Assembly: GCA_947305645.1 (NCBI GenBank)
Contig: CAMZEC010000012.1
Span: 1 to 43,891 of the forward strand
From: an uncultured Bacteroidales bacterium
Lineage (GTDB): Bacteria; Bacteroidota; Bacteroidia; Bacteroidales; UBA932
DNA: 43,891 nt
Direction of reading: 5' to 3'
This document shows positions 33,862-42,323 of this stretch, one piece after another; the stretch's first letter is position 1, and each line of letters begins with the position of its first letter. Made by a program: the position numbers and the translations under genes. A model generated the notes under the pieces. The model did no database searches, was not told the DNA's origin, and saw only the letters and a program-made list of their open reading frames with translations.

Positions 33862-34716
33862 CTATGCCTCCTCCTGAGTTACAAGTTTGATAAAGATGTC
33901 GTTCATTCTGGGGATGACCTCCTTGAAGGAGTTCAGCTTCATGCCGCCGGCGATCAGTTCCCCGAGACGGGCGTTGACGCTTTCTCTGGCAACCACCTCG
34001 CGGCGACGCTCGACACCCTCAGAATACTCTATTTCCACGCTGTCCTGACCGTAGCGGTGACGAATCTCGTCGGTGCCTCCGGTAATCACCAGTTTGGCCT
34101 TGTTGATGAGGGCGATGTTGTCGCAGAGCTCCTCTACCGATTCCATATTATGGGTGGAAAGGATGATGGTGGAGCCTTCTGCCTTGAGGCGGAGTATCTC
34201 CTGGCGGATGATTTCCGCATTCACGGGATCGAAGCCGGAGAACGGCTCGTCAAGAATCATCAGAGAGGGCTTATGCACCACTGTAGTGATGAACTGAAGC
34301 TTCTGGGCCATACCTTTGGAGAGCTCCTCGACTTTCTTGTCCCACCAGTCCTGAATTCCGAAGCGGACGAACCAGTCCTTGAGGGCCTTGCGGGCATCGA
34401 GGCTGCTCATACCCTTGAGACGGGCCAGGTACATGGCCTGGTCGCCAACCTTCATCTTGCGGTAGAGACCGCGCTCTTCGGGCATGTATCCTATACGGGC
34501 TACGTCCTGCTGGGTAATAGGCTTTCCGTTAAACAACACTTCGCCGGAGTTGGGTATCGTGATCCGGTTGATGATTCGGATCAGCGTGGTCTTGCCGGCA
34601 CCGTTAGGTCCGAGAAGGCCAAAAATCTGCCCTTCGGGAATCTCAATGCTCACGTGGTCCAGCGCCACCTTTTCACCGAAGTTCTTGCAGACTTGCTTAC
34701 ATTCGATAATTGCCAT
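33862..34716 (-). CDS. ABC transporter ATP-binding protein (NatA-like)
   Basis: A 284-residue ATPase with Walker A LGPNGAGKTTL, signature LSKGMAQKLQ, Walker B LMILDEPFSGFDP and an H-loop in STHNMESVEE. The C-terminal ~70 residues form the accessory domain common in NatA/DUF4162 ATPases. I chose the ATG at 34716 (MAIIECKQVCKNFGE), since the in-frame codons upstream lie in the AT-rich promoter region. This is the first gene of the long minus-strand series, and its permease follows after 3 nt. Confidence 0.93.
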   Translation of the reverse strand: MAIIECKQVCKNFGEKVALDHVSIEIPEGQIFGLLGPNGAGKTTLIRIINRITIPNSGEVLFNGKPITQQDVARIGYMPEERGLYRKMKVGDQAMYLARLKGMSSLDARKALKDWFVRFGIQDWWDKKVEELSKGMAQKLQFITTVVHKPSLMILDEPFSGFDPVNAEIIRQEILRLKAEGSTIILSTHNMESVEELCDNIALINKAKLVITGGTDEIRHRYGQDSVEIEYSEGVERRREVVARESVNARLGELIAGGMKLNSFKEVIPRMNDIFIKLVTQEEA

Positions 34717-34740
34717 TTTTCGTAGTATTATTTTAATCTT

Positions 34741-34779
34741 CAAATATAGGCATTTTTTGCGGGATAATTGCTATTTTTG
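34741..34779. promoter_or_regulatory. Divergent promoter region between the ABC gene series and the S9 peptidase gene
   Basis: Minus strand: TATATTTG (34748-34741), 24 nt before the ATG at 34716. Plus strand: TATTTTTG (34772-34779), 5 nt before the ATG at 34785. Both fit TAnnTTTG. Clear -33 TTG elements at standard spacing are not obvious on either strand. The minus box would be the only recognisable promoter for eighteen genes. Confidence 0.55.
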
Positions 34780-34784
34780 TAGTG

Positions 34785-36611
34785 ATGAAACGCATTTTTA
34801 TTATATTTTTCTTGTTCGCATGCGCATCCGCACACGCACAAGACCTCAATATCACCCCTTCCCCGGACTCCAGCAAAGTCGCATTTACCAGAAATAACGA
34901 CCTTTGGGTCAGAGATATAAAGAGTGGTGTGGAAACCCGCCTGACGCAAGACGGCAATGACCTGGTGCTTAACGGCTATGCTTCCTGGGTGTATTATGAA
35001 GAGATCTTCGGCCGGCCGTCAAAGTACCGCGCCTTCTGGTGGAGCCCCGACTCCAGTCAGCTGGCGTTCTTCCGCTTCGACAACAGCAAGGTGCCCATGT
35101 TCCCCATCTACTCCCCCTTCGGCCAGGATGGCAAGCTCTCGCTCACTCGCTATCCCAAGGCGGGTGAATGCAACCCGCCGGTTCGAATCGGCATAGCTAC
35201 CGCCAGTGGTGAAGGCATCATATGGGCCGACTTCCCCGACGACCCGGAGCAATACTTCGGCACCCCGTTCTGGGGGCCCGATTCCAGGGAACTCTTCGTG
35301 AGCCGCATGCCGCGCCGTCAGAGCCTGCTGGAGGTGTTCGCGGTTTCGGCCTCCGACGGCAGCAAGCGCCCGGTTTACAGCGAGAACTATCCGACCTGGG
35401 TTACATGGATCGAGGGTATGCTTTTCACCGACAACGGCCTCTTCATGGCGCGCAATTTCGAGACCGGCTGGGAGCAGATTTACTTCCTCGGTTACGACGG
35501 TTCTTTCAAGCGCCTTACCGACGGCCAAAACTGGGATATCCAGCTGCTGAAATATGACCCTAAGAAGGGTAATCTCTGGTTCCTCGCGAAGCGCGATTCC
35601 CGCGTTCATCCGACCCTGTACAGACTGGATAAAAAGGGCAGGATTTACACCCTGACAGACCCCGATTATTACACCGCGACCGCCCAGATTTCAGACGATT
35701 TCAAGAGCTTTTCGGCCATGCTGTCCAACTCCCGTACACCTTGGTTCAACGTGACGGATAATGCCCTTAAAGTCAAGCAGTTCACAACTTCTACCGAAAG
35801 TAACGAAGAAGGCCCCAAACCGAAGCTCGTAAAGATAAAAAACGACGGCTACGAACTCTACGGCCTGATGAGCTATCCGCGCAATTTCGACCCGACCAAA
35901 GAGTACCCCGTAGTGATGCAGGTTTACGGAGGTCCGGGCACTCCTTACGTGCGTGACACATGGCGCAGCCGCGACGCGTCCTACCCCTGGGGCTGGGAGA
36001 ACGGAATAATATATCTGGTGGTCGATCCGCGCTCCTCCGGAGAGAACGGAAGGGCCGGCATGGACGAGGCCTTCCGGCGCATGACGGTACCCGAACTCGG
36101 AGACTATATAGCATGGGCAAAATGGCTGCAGGCACTCCCCTACGTTGACGGTTCTCGCATTGGTGTGGAGGGATTCTCCTTCGGCGGAACCACAACCTCC
36201 ATGCTGGTCCTCCGTTACCCCGAGTACTTCTGTTGCGGCGTTGCAGGAGGCGGCGTTTACGACTGGAAGCTCTACGACTCGCATTATACCGAGCGATTCA
36301 TGGATACGCCCCAGGCCAATCCGGAGGGATATGCCGAGGCGAGTGTGCTGACCTGGGTAAACTCCTGTCCCATGAAGGAGCGCAGGGGCCTCCACAACGG
36401 CATGCCCGCACTTAAGCTCACCCATGGTACCGGTGACGATAACGTACACTTCCAGAACACTTTACAGCTAATCGACGCCCTGCAGAAGGCAGGCATCCAG
36501 TTCGAGCTGATGATATACCCCGACGGCATGCACGGCTACCGCGGCTATCAGCATGAGCACGACGCTGCGAACGATCACCTATTCTGGTCGAAGCATCTGC
36601 TGGCAGACTAG
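34785..36611 (+). CDS. Dipeptidyl-peptidase-IV-type S9 serine peptidase, short N-terminus
   Basis: A 608-residue exported peptidase (signal MKRIFIIFFLFACASAHA). The beta-propeller carries the DPP-IV Glu-Glu motif in SWVYYEEIFGRPSKYRAFWW, which binds the substrate N-terminus. The hydrolase domain has the nucleophile in GVEGFSFGGTTTSML, Asp in HGTGDDNVHFQN and His in PDGMHGYRG. DPP-IV of related bacteria is about 700-720 residues. Here the propeller begins almost at once after the signal peptide, so roughly one or two blades at the N-terminus are missing. The fold may still close because the EE motif and the catalytic triad are intact. The -7 box lies 5 nt before the ATG, so a leaderless mRNA is expected. 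A hairpin plus T tract follows. Confidence 0.93.
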   Translation: MKRIFIIFFLFACASAHAQDLNITPSPDSSKVAFTRNNDLWVRDIKSGVETRLTQDGNDLVLNGYASWVYYEEIFGRPSKYRAFWWSPDSSQLAFFRFDNSKVPMFPIYSPFGQDGKLSLTRYPKAGECNPPVRIGIATASGEGIIWADFPDDPEQYFGTPFWGPDSRELFVSRMPRRQSLLEVFAVSASDGSKRPVYSENYPTWVTWIEGMLFTDNGLFMARNFETGWEQIYFLGYDGSFKRLTDGQNWDIQLLKYDPKKGNLWFLAKRDSRVHPTLYRLDKKGRIYTLTDPDYYTATAQISDDFKSFSAMLSNSRTPWFNVTDNALKVKQFTTSTESNEEGPKPKLVKIKNDGYELYGLMSYPRNFDPTKEYPVVMQVYGGPGTPYVRDTWRSRDASYPWGWENGIIYLVVDPRSSGENGRAGMDEAFRRMTVPELGDYIAWAKWLQALPYVDGSRIGVEGFSFGGTTTSMLVLRYPEYFCCGVAGGGVYDWKLYDSHYTERFMDTPQANPEGYAEASVLTWVNSCPMKERRGLHNGMPALKLTHGTGDDNVHFQNTLQLIDALQKAGIQFELMIYPDGMHGYRGYQHEHDAANDHLFWSKHLLAD

Positions 36612-36722
36612 TATTCTGCGTTCGTTGTTGAGAACGCAGGCGAAGATATGGACGGGGCCTCCGGGCTTCGTCTTTATTTTTTTCCGTAGCTCTTCGGAGC
36701 TTACTTGGACTCCACGGGAAGT
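36603..36722 (-). pseudogene. C-terminal remnant A of a PG_1098-like methyltransferase (THUMP-like domain)
   Basis: On the minus strand this reads VQVSSEELRKKIKTKPGG, then PVHIFACVLNNERRILVC, which closely matches the last ~40 residues of PG_1098-type SAM-dependent methyltransferases. It also matches remnant B at 41972-42298, with almost identical protein sequence. There is no start codon, and the rest of the gene (~350 residues) is absent. The fragment lies between the S9 peptidase stop, which it slightly overlaps, and the stop of the giant lipoprotein gene. It is therefore debris at the boundary of an inserted segment. Confidence 0.7.
36651..36683 (+). terminator. Intrinsic terminator after the S9 peptidase gene
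   Basis: GACGGGGCC and GGCTTCGTC pair over 9 bp (two G-T wobbles) around loop TCCG, followed by TTTATTTTTTT. The sequence is also the minus-strand coding sequence of the methyltransferase remnant. The second copy, in remnant B, has one stem mismatch. An extra AGCTC-TTCG-GAGCT hairpin follows at 36688-36701. Confidence 0.6.
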
Positions 36723-36726
36723 GCAA

Positions 36727-39700
36727 TTATTTGGCGACAATCTCAAGTTTGATAAGTGCCTCGGCAAGCACCTTCCCTTGATAGACTGAACGAACATAGA
36801 ACAAAGGCGTACGGCCTATGGCTGGAGAACCCGTACTGACAAAAGCAGAATTTACCTGGACAATGCTGCCGTTAAGTGTAACGAAATAGTTTTGGTCTGT
36901 TTTTTCAGAATCTAAGTAACTCGCCTTCCCTACAACATTACTATATATGAAACCACTTCCATTTTTATCCGTCCCGGCATAATAAAACTCATAGCTGGGA
37001 GTGATTCCTTCGGAAGAAAGAAGTTCGCCATTTCGAGCATCAACAGCATATGTATCCACATAATCTGCCAGATTTATCTGTCCGTTATACGGAAATGACA
37101 AGTCGGCCGCCGCATCAAACGGCACATACTCATTCCATCGGAAACACTTAGGATAAGATTCCGCTTGATAGTCTTTTTTGTGAATAATCCTATACTGATA
37201 ATTCTTCGCAGTCCTTACATATGCATAATCCGATACGACCTCGGCATACGAGCCACCCGAATCGGCATCTTTAGACTTCGCCTTCAGGAAGATTATCGCA
37301 TCATCCCCGCTTACTAATTTCTTAAGACCTATATTCATAATTAAATAGCCTCCAGCGTAATTAAGACTATAAATATCAATTAGATCTTGTTTGTATGAAG
37401 AAGGATTACTATCTGTAGTATTGGCAAAGCTCCAGTCATAATCGTCGATATTTGAGTCCTCTGGCTCTACCTTGACTTTAACTGATACCGGTGAAGATAC
37501 TAGGAAAGAACCGCTATTTGCAGATGTAATTGTCTTAACGTACGGGAATGTGTCGTTTAAAGCACCGGAGTAGTAAAACTCCCAGAAACTATAGATGCCA
37601 TGGCCATAACGAAACTCATTTGGGGCAAATGAAATAGTCTGGATTTTTGAATTCTTTCGTTCTAAATAAATATAATAACTCGTCGTAATTGTTTTACTAG
37701 GGTACTCTTCACGACATATCTCAGATACCTCAACCTGTATATCGCAATAGTTAGAAACAACAGAATCGTTCATTATCACTATTGCAGGAGAAACCTTGGT
37801 AAGATTAACGACTCCCTGCAGATCGAAACCAGAAATTGTTACAAAGGCATGCCTGGAAGCATCTACACCAAGTGTTCCGCAGTTTGTAATTTCAATATTC
37901 ACATCTGCACTGTTATAGTTTCCTACCTTAAACACATAGTCGTGCGAAGGGTTAATTGTCATAGTATTAACCTTGAAATGACTTATCAAATAGGTCTTTG
38001 GAGAGTTCTTTTCATAATTAATTAGCACTCCAGTCCCCGATTGAGCACCCATTAAGTGTATGCCATCATCTCCTTGCATATAATCAGGATTAAACACCCA
38101 ATCTTCAATCCCCCATTTATGTGGCGCTTTTACTGAAACAGTACACTGTCCGTATGCATTAGGATTTGTTACCGAGGTGGCAGTAATTGTGGCTGACCCG
38201 ACACTTAAAGCTGTAACACGCCCTGAGGAGGAAACAGACGCCACGCTGTTATTTGAAGAACGCCACTCAACTGATGCGTCATATACATTTGGCGGATTAA
38301 CAGTGGCATACAATGTTTGACTGTCGCCAACATTTAGTTCAATGTTATCAGGATGAATGCTAACTTGTTGAACCTTATCAAAAACCGACACAATGCACTC
38401 CTCATATACATTAGCGTTCATATTTGAAGTCGCCCTGATGGTGCATGTACCCCAAAAAACTGCGTAAACGACACCATCTTCGGAAACCGTTGCCACTCTC
38501 GGATCAGAAGAAGTCCAGGTTACTGAAGGATCTGAAGCATTGGCCGGCAATACAGAAACCAATAATTGTTCTGATTCACCTTCTTCCAGTTGTATTGAAG
38601 TGCGATTAAGAGCAATGGCAGAAACTTGAACAACTGGGTCCTCTTGATTAACACCCTCATCGGTGACGGGACGGACAGAGTGACCATAGAAACGCTCGCG
38701 CGAGTCCATAGAGACCTGACCTGAATAGAAGGTACTTGGGAACGCAATACTCGGGTAGGCCGGGGAAAGGGACGAAGACCAATAACGACCATCGAACTCG
38801 GCATTGTGGTGGCTCGTGTCTTCCTGGAAGCCTGCGGCGGGAAGGAAGATGCTGTTGCTATTTGTCTTGCTGATGACGAGCCGGCCTTTTACTCCATTCT
38901 GTGTCATCCATGTCCAGGTACAGTTGTCTATCAATTCCGTCCACTCTGCATCCGTCGGCATACGCCAACTGCCACCCCAATTGGCCCGGGCGGCATCGTC
39001 GGACAGTTCCAATACGGTCCTGTTGTCAACGGAGCCGTAACTTGAGGAAGTATTGTACTTTGTGAGTGAATTAAAACTACCGTTACACCATTTATACGTG
39101 GACCAACTGTATGTCTGCTTCGGCGCAGTCTCGCCCCACGCAAAGTAGTCGCCATACTCCTCCGGTGCGGAAGCTCCGACGTTCCAGGATGCCCATTTAA
39201 CTGAGAGGCCAAGATCAATGATTTCAGGTTCCACGACGGACACATTGCAGATTGCCTGCTTGTTCCCCATTTCTGTAGTGGCGGTAATAGTGGCGACACC
39301 AGCCTTTATTCCTTTCACAACACCTCCCTCATCAACAGTTGCGACCTGAGGATTACTGGATGACCAGTTTACATTTTTATTGGTTGCTGTTGACGGCTCA
39401 ATAGTCGCCGTTAGTTTTGCAGAGGCCGCGAGTCCAAGTGTAATCTTACTCTTGTCTAATAAAATATTGCTCACCACATTAGGGCTATACGCAGCATCTT
39501 TTAATCTGGCAATAAAGTCTTTGGCGTGACTCTTCAACTCAGTGAACAGAGTGCCGTTTAGTGAAGTCGTACAGTCTAGATTCAGAAGAATAACCGCAGA
39601 TTTTCTGATTGTCTCAATTCTTCGGTTTTCGTCACTTTCCATTTCTGAACGGCGTTTCCAGTAGTAACCGTTATCAGATTCATATGTCCACTGAAGGATA

Positions 39701-41331
39701 TTGGATGCCAACAACTCCGAATTGTCGTTTGGGACTAAATCCATGAAGGAGAACTCATACAATCTGTCTTCCTCAATGAAAGTACTGTTGACTTCAGATC
39801 CGGAAGACGTGGAAAGCCCGTGATAGCTTACATCATAAAGGGTTTTTGTTTGATTGTTATAGTACCCATCAATGTATTTTGTCGAATAAGCCGGATTAGA
39901 TACATTAGCATCCAGGGTGAAACGGATTCTCTGCCCATAAGATTTGCCTGCTATGCGTACAGTCATATTGTACACATTGAATGAATTAATCAGTTCATCA
40001 GCTATTGCCTGGAATTGCTGGTTCACTGCACTCATGCTAGATACCCGCACGCCATTAGATGCAGGCCTAGAAAGTTTCTGTAAATGAGAGAGGAAGCCAG
40101 GATTGCTCGCATCATCTGATTGAAGTCCAATTGTCCACGACTTTATTTGATGGCCATGAACTATGCTGTTGTATAATAGGGAATTGACATCGCTAAGATA
40201 TTGCGCCTCTGTCCCCATATATGATTCATAGTCCACAGAGCCATCATCTTCTCCATCAGTGAATGTAACGATAGCGACCGTGGATAAATCTTCCGGGTAC
40301 TCAGCATACTGCAGCGTATTGATCGCATCTTTTACAGAATAATACAACATCGTCACATTCTTCTGTGGAAGGCCATCAATAAAAGAATAATAACCGGAAA
40401 CAGAGTCTGACTTCAGAGACTGTATTGGATATTTGTATAAGAAGGCGTTAAAACCGGTCACGCCCATATACAAACCGCTCTCTTTACCTCCGAGGTGCTC
40501 GGGTGATTCAAGTTTACCATCAAGAAGGCCAAGGTTAAGAATTGTGTTTTTATTGAGAGTTATATCTTTTGATGAGCTTACCGAGCCTAAAAGAGTATTT
40601 GAGTAATCGTAAAACAACAGCTCAAATCCACCGGTAATAGTCCCTGGAAATAAAGAAATAAAGTATTTACTAGCGCCGGATGATGTGAAAACCTTTATTG
40701 CATCAACCATTGCAGCAACCGAACTATCAAAAGAATCTGTGGTAGATCCATAATTAATTGGCACACGCACCTTCCCTGAACGGATTGGAGAAGCTGGTTT
40801 GAAGAGAACGTAAGCTACATCGTTTCGCTGAAGATCAAATGAAAGCAAGCTCGTGAAGTTATAAAACTGCAAATTGCCTGATTCCAAGTTGTTTGTGTAT
40901 GCTATAGACACGTGTGCGTCGGCAAATCGGCCGCTCTGTTCAGCTCGCACGACTCCATCCAGAGTAATCCAGGAAACATCGTCGGATGAAACAATATCTG
41001 CGCCATATACTGCAGCAATAAATTTTGAATAATCGTCTGTTTTGAGCGTAAAATGTGCAGAAGCACCCGCTTTAGAAACGGCAACTTGTCTTACCTGACC
41101 ATTAAGGCGACTATAATACCGTACAATATCTCCAGCATACCACTGAACCTTGCTGCCGTTGACAAGTGTCGTTTTAGTGTCTCCATCTGCAAATGACGCT
41201 TCAAACTCCCTATTAACCAGCCCGTCATCAGTAACTACAACAGAGACCTCCGGCATACAGGATGCGAAGAAGGACAATAATGCCGCCAATAGAAGAGCCC
41301 GACAAATAACACGTGTGTTATACCCTACCAT
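36727..41331 (-). CDS. Giant surface lipoprotein with fimbrillin-like, vWA-like, BIG2 and FISUMP domains
   Basis: The 1534-residue protein has a lipoprotein signal ending ...LLSFFASC (acylated Cys25). Residues ~40-285 resemble the N-terminal region of fimbrillin-type lipoproteins (DTKTTLVNGSKVQWYAGDIV). About 285-460 is a von Willebrand A-like domain with VAIVTFTDGEDDGSV but no clear DxSxS MIDAS motif. BIG2 domain 1 is ~620-705 (SSNPQVATVDEGGVVKGIKA). A FISUMP/DUF1566-like domain follows at ~706-893 (GLSVKWASWNVGASAPEEYG, then WRMPTDAEW). BIG2 domains 2 and 3 are ~902-1070, and the last ~460 residues are unassigned. It is probably a surface adhesin or ligand-binding protein. It is clearly AT-richer than its neighbours, has an unusual strong Shine-Dalgarno, and is flanked by remnants, which points to transfer. 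Confidence 0.85.
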   Translation of the reverse strand: MVGYNTRVICRALLLAALLSFFASCMPEVSVVVTDDGLVNREFEASFADGDTKTTLVNGSKVQWYAGDIVRYYSRLNGQVRQVAVSKAGASAHFTLKTDDYSKFIAAVYGADIVSSDDVSWITLDGVVRAEQSGRFADAHVSIAYTNNLESGNLQFYNFTSLLSFDLQRNDVAYVLFKPASPIRSGKVRVPINYGSTTDSFDSSVAAMVDAIKVFTSSGASKYFISLFPGTITGGFELLFYDYSNTLLGSVSSSKDITLNKNTILNLGLLDGKLESPEHLGGKESGLYMGVTGFNAFLYKYPIQSLKSDSVSGYYSFIDGLPQKNVTMLYYSVKDAINTLQYAEYPEDLSTVAIVTFTDGEDDGSVDYESYMGTEAQYLSDVNSLLYNSIVHGHQIKSWTIGLQSDDASNPGFLSHLQKLSRPASNGVRVSSMSAVNQQFQAIADELINSFNVYNMTVRIAGKSYGQRIRFTLDANVSNPAYSTKYIDGYYNNQTKTLYDVSYHGLSTSSGSEVNSTFIEEDRLYEFSFMDLVPNDNSELLASNILQWTYESDNGYYWKRRSEMESDENRRIETIRKSAVILLNLDCTTSLNGTLFTELKSHAKDFIARLKDAAYSPNVVSNILLDKSKITLGLAASAKLTATIEPSTATNKNVNWSSSNPQVATVDEGGVVKGIKAGVATITATTEMGNKQAICNVSVVEPEIIDLGLSVKWASWNVGASAPEEYGDYFAWGETAPKQTYSWSTYKWCNGSFNSLTKYNTSSSYGSVDNRTVLELSDDAARANWGGSWRMPTDAEWTELIDNCTWTWMTQNGVKGRLVISKTNSNSIFLPAAGFQEDTSHHNAEFDGRYWSSSLSPAYPSIAFPSTFYSGQVSMDSRERFYGHSVRPVTDEGVNQEDPVVQVSAIALNRTSIQLEEGESEQLLVSVLPANASDPSVTWTSSDPRVATVSEDGVVYAVFWGTCTIRATSNMNANVYEECIVSVFDKVQQVSIHPDNIELNVGDSQTLYATVNPPNVYDASVEWRSSNNSVASVSSSGRVTALSVGSATITATSVTNPNAYGQCTVSVKAPHKWGIEDWVFNPDYMQGDDGIHLMGAQSGTGVLINYEKNSPKTYLISHFKVNTMTINPSHDYVFKVGNYNSADVNIEITNCGTLGVDASRHAFVTISGFDLQGVVNLTKVSPAIVIMNDSVVSNYCDIQVEVSEICREEYPSKTITTSYYIYLERKNSKIQTISFAPNEFRYGHGIYSFWEFYYSGALNDTFPYVKTITSANSGSFLVSSPVSVKVKVEPEDSNIDDYDWSFANTTDSNPSSYKQDLIDIYSLNYAGGYLIMNIGLKKLVSGDDAIIFLKAKSKDADSGGSYAEVVSDYAYVRTAKNYQYRIIHKKDYQAESYPKCFRWNEYVPFDAAADLSFPYNGQINLADYVDTYAVDARNGELLSSEGITPSYEFYYAGTDKNGSGFIYSNVVGKASYLDSEKTDQNYFVTLNGSIVQVNSAFVSTGSPAIGRTPLFYVRSVYQGKVLAEALIKLEIVAK

Positions 41332-41338
41332 TGAAAGT

Positions 41339-41344
41339 CCTCCT
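41339..41344 (-). promoter_or_regulatory. Strong Shine-Dalgarno (AGGAGG) of the giant lipoprotein gene
   Basis: AGGAGG lies 7 nt before the ATG at 41331 and fixes this start. Bacteroidetes genes seldom use such a sequence, and no other gene start I checked in the window has one this good. Confidence 0.6.
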
Positions 41345-41782
41345 GATTATAGTTTTCATTATCACCATCGTAACTGCTGCATAGTACAGCCAGCTCATCG
41401 TTGGAGCTAGTCTCCAATTGGGGTCGCACATAGTGCTTGAGTCGTTGTTTAAGTATCATATGGCATGACGATACACTTCGGCTAAGGTTCCATTTGCCGA
41501 AACAGTGAAGTTAAAATAATGATTTTTAGCCCATTGTCCTCTCCCCTAGAATACAAAACATAGAACCGTGATGTTGATAAGCAATGTCTTAAACGCATAT
41601 AGGGAAGATAGTTGTTCTTACAAAAGTAATAATAATCATCATAAAAAAAAAAGGACGAATATGATAAAATGAAATCGCAAAATGCGACCGCAAATTGGAA
41701 TATGCGGAAGAACCAACTTCTATAGTCCAACCTAAAATTTGAGGATATCCAATCAAAACTGGAAAACTAATTATAGCAGCCT
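41345..41782. other. AT-rich spacer upstream of the giant lipoprotein gene
   Basis: About 440 nt of low-GC DNA. No convincing gene is present: an 82-codon minus-strand reading at 41482-41730 is low-complexity (Phe/Tyr runs from poly-A/T) and has no relative that I recognise. I found no clear TAnnTTTG box for the lipoprotein gene here, although its promoter should lie in this stretch. Confidence 0.4.
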
Positions 41783-41986
41783 AATCAATGCATTTATTTT
41801 GACAGCCAATTCTATGATACATATCAATTAATCTGCGAAGTTATCAAGAATGTCAAAACACGTATCATCCTCATCGACAATCACGTGTAACTTATCGGCG
41901 CATCCCTAAAAGACCTTAGCAAAAAATGGTTTGCGGTGTCTCTAATGCCAGAAACAAATCCTGAAATCCTTCTATATCGGTTGTAG
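41783..41986 (+). pseudogene. Remnant of the C-terminal region of an ORF6N/KilA-N-type (PLD-like) protein, internal deletion
   Basis: The plus strand reads YFDSQFYDTYQLICEVIKNV, then KTRIILIDNHV, a stop (TAA 41888-41890), and then LIGASLKDLSKKWFAVSLMP up to a TAG. From memory of the family, intact proteins (often labelled ORF6N domain proteins) have about 70 residues between LIDNYV and YHIGASLKDLGKKWFAF. Those residues are deleted here. The N-terminal DNA-binding domain is also missing. These genes are typical of phage and mobile accessory DNA. Confidence 0.6.
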
Positions 41987-42298
41987 AGAAAATCCTTTGC
42001 ACACTAATATGCGTCTCTCCAGACCGATGACACATGCAAAGATATGGACAGGGCCTCCGGGCTTCGTCTTTATTTTTGCCCGGAGCTGCTCGGACGAGAT
42101 CTGCACCCCACGAGCAGTTACTTCCGCCTGAGGATAACGACGCCCCAGTTCCTTTATTACAGATGACGCAAACGGCAGGTCTTCAATGACTTGGTAGAAC
42201 TTTCCGAAGTGGCTCAACGCCTCGTCGTACTGCATCCTGCACATTCCCGGCCCCAGCCCCGACTTTACCATCGCCGCCGACGGCACAAACAGCAGATC
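41972..42298 (-). pseudogene. C-terminal remnant B of a PG_1098-like SAM-dependent methyltransferase
   Basis: The reading contains LLFVPSAAMVKSG, matching the LYEPNAAIMKAG motif of the family. It continues with ELGRRYPQAEVTARGVQISS and EQLRAKIKTKPGG, then PVHIFACVIGLERRILVC, the THUMP-like C-terminal domain. Intact family members are about 390 residues, but only the last ~100 are here. The reading frame continues upstream, where it is replaced by the structured repeat R4 (42324-42451) rather than by methyltransferase sequence. The gene therefore looks broken at the repeat. A shorter copy of the same tail is remnant A at 36603-36722. Confidence 0.7.
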
Positions 42299-42323
42299 TG
42301 TTTTGGATGACTCCTGCTGCTCT

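Noticed and set aside
41482..41730. 82-codon minus-strand reading in the AT-rich spacer
   Set aside because: Low-complexity Phe/Tyr content derives from A/T runs; no start signal or family match.
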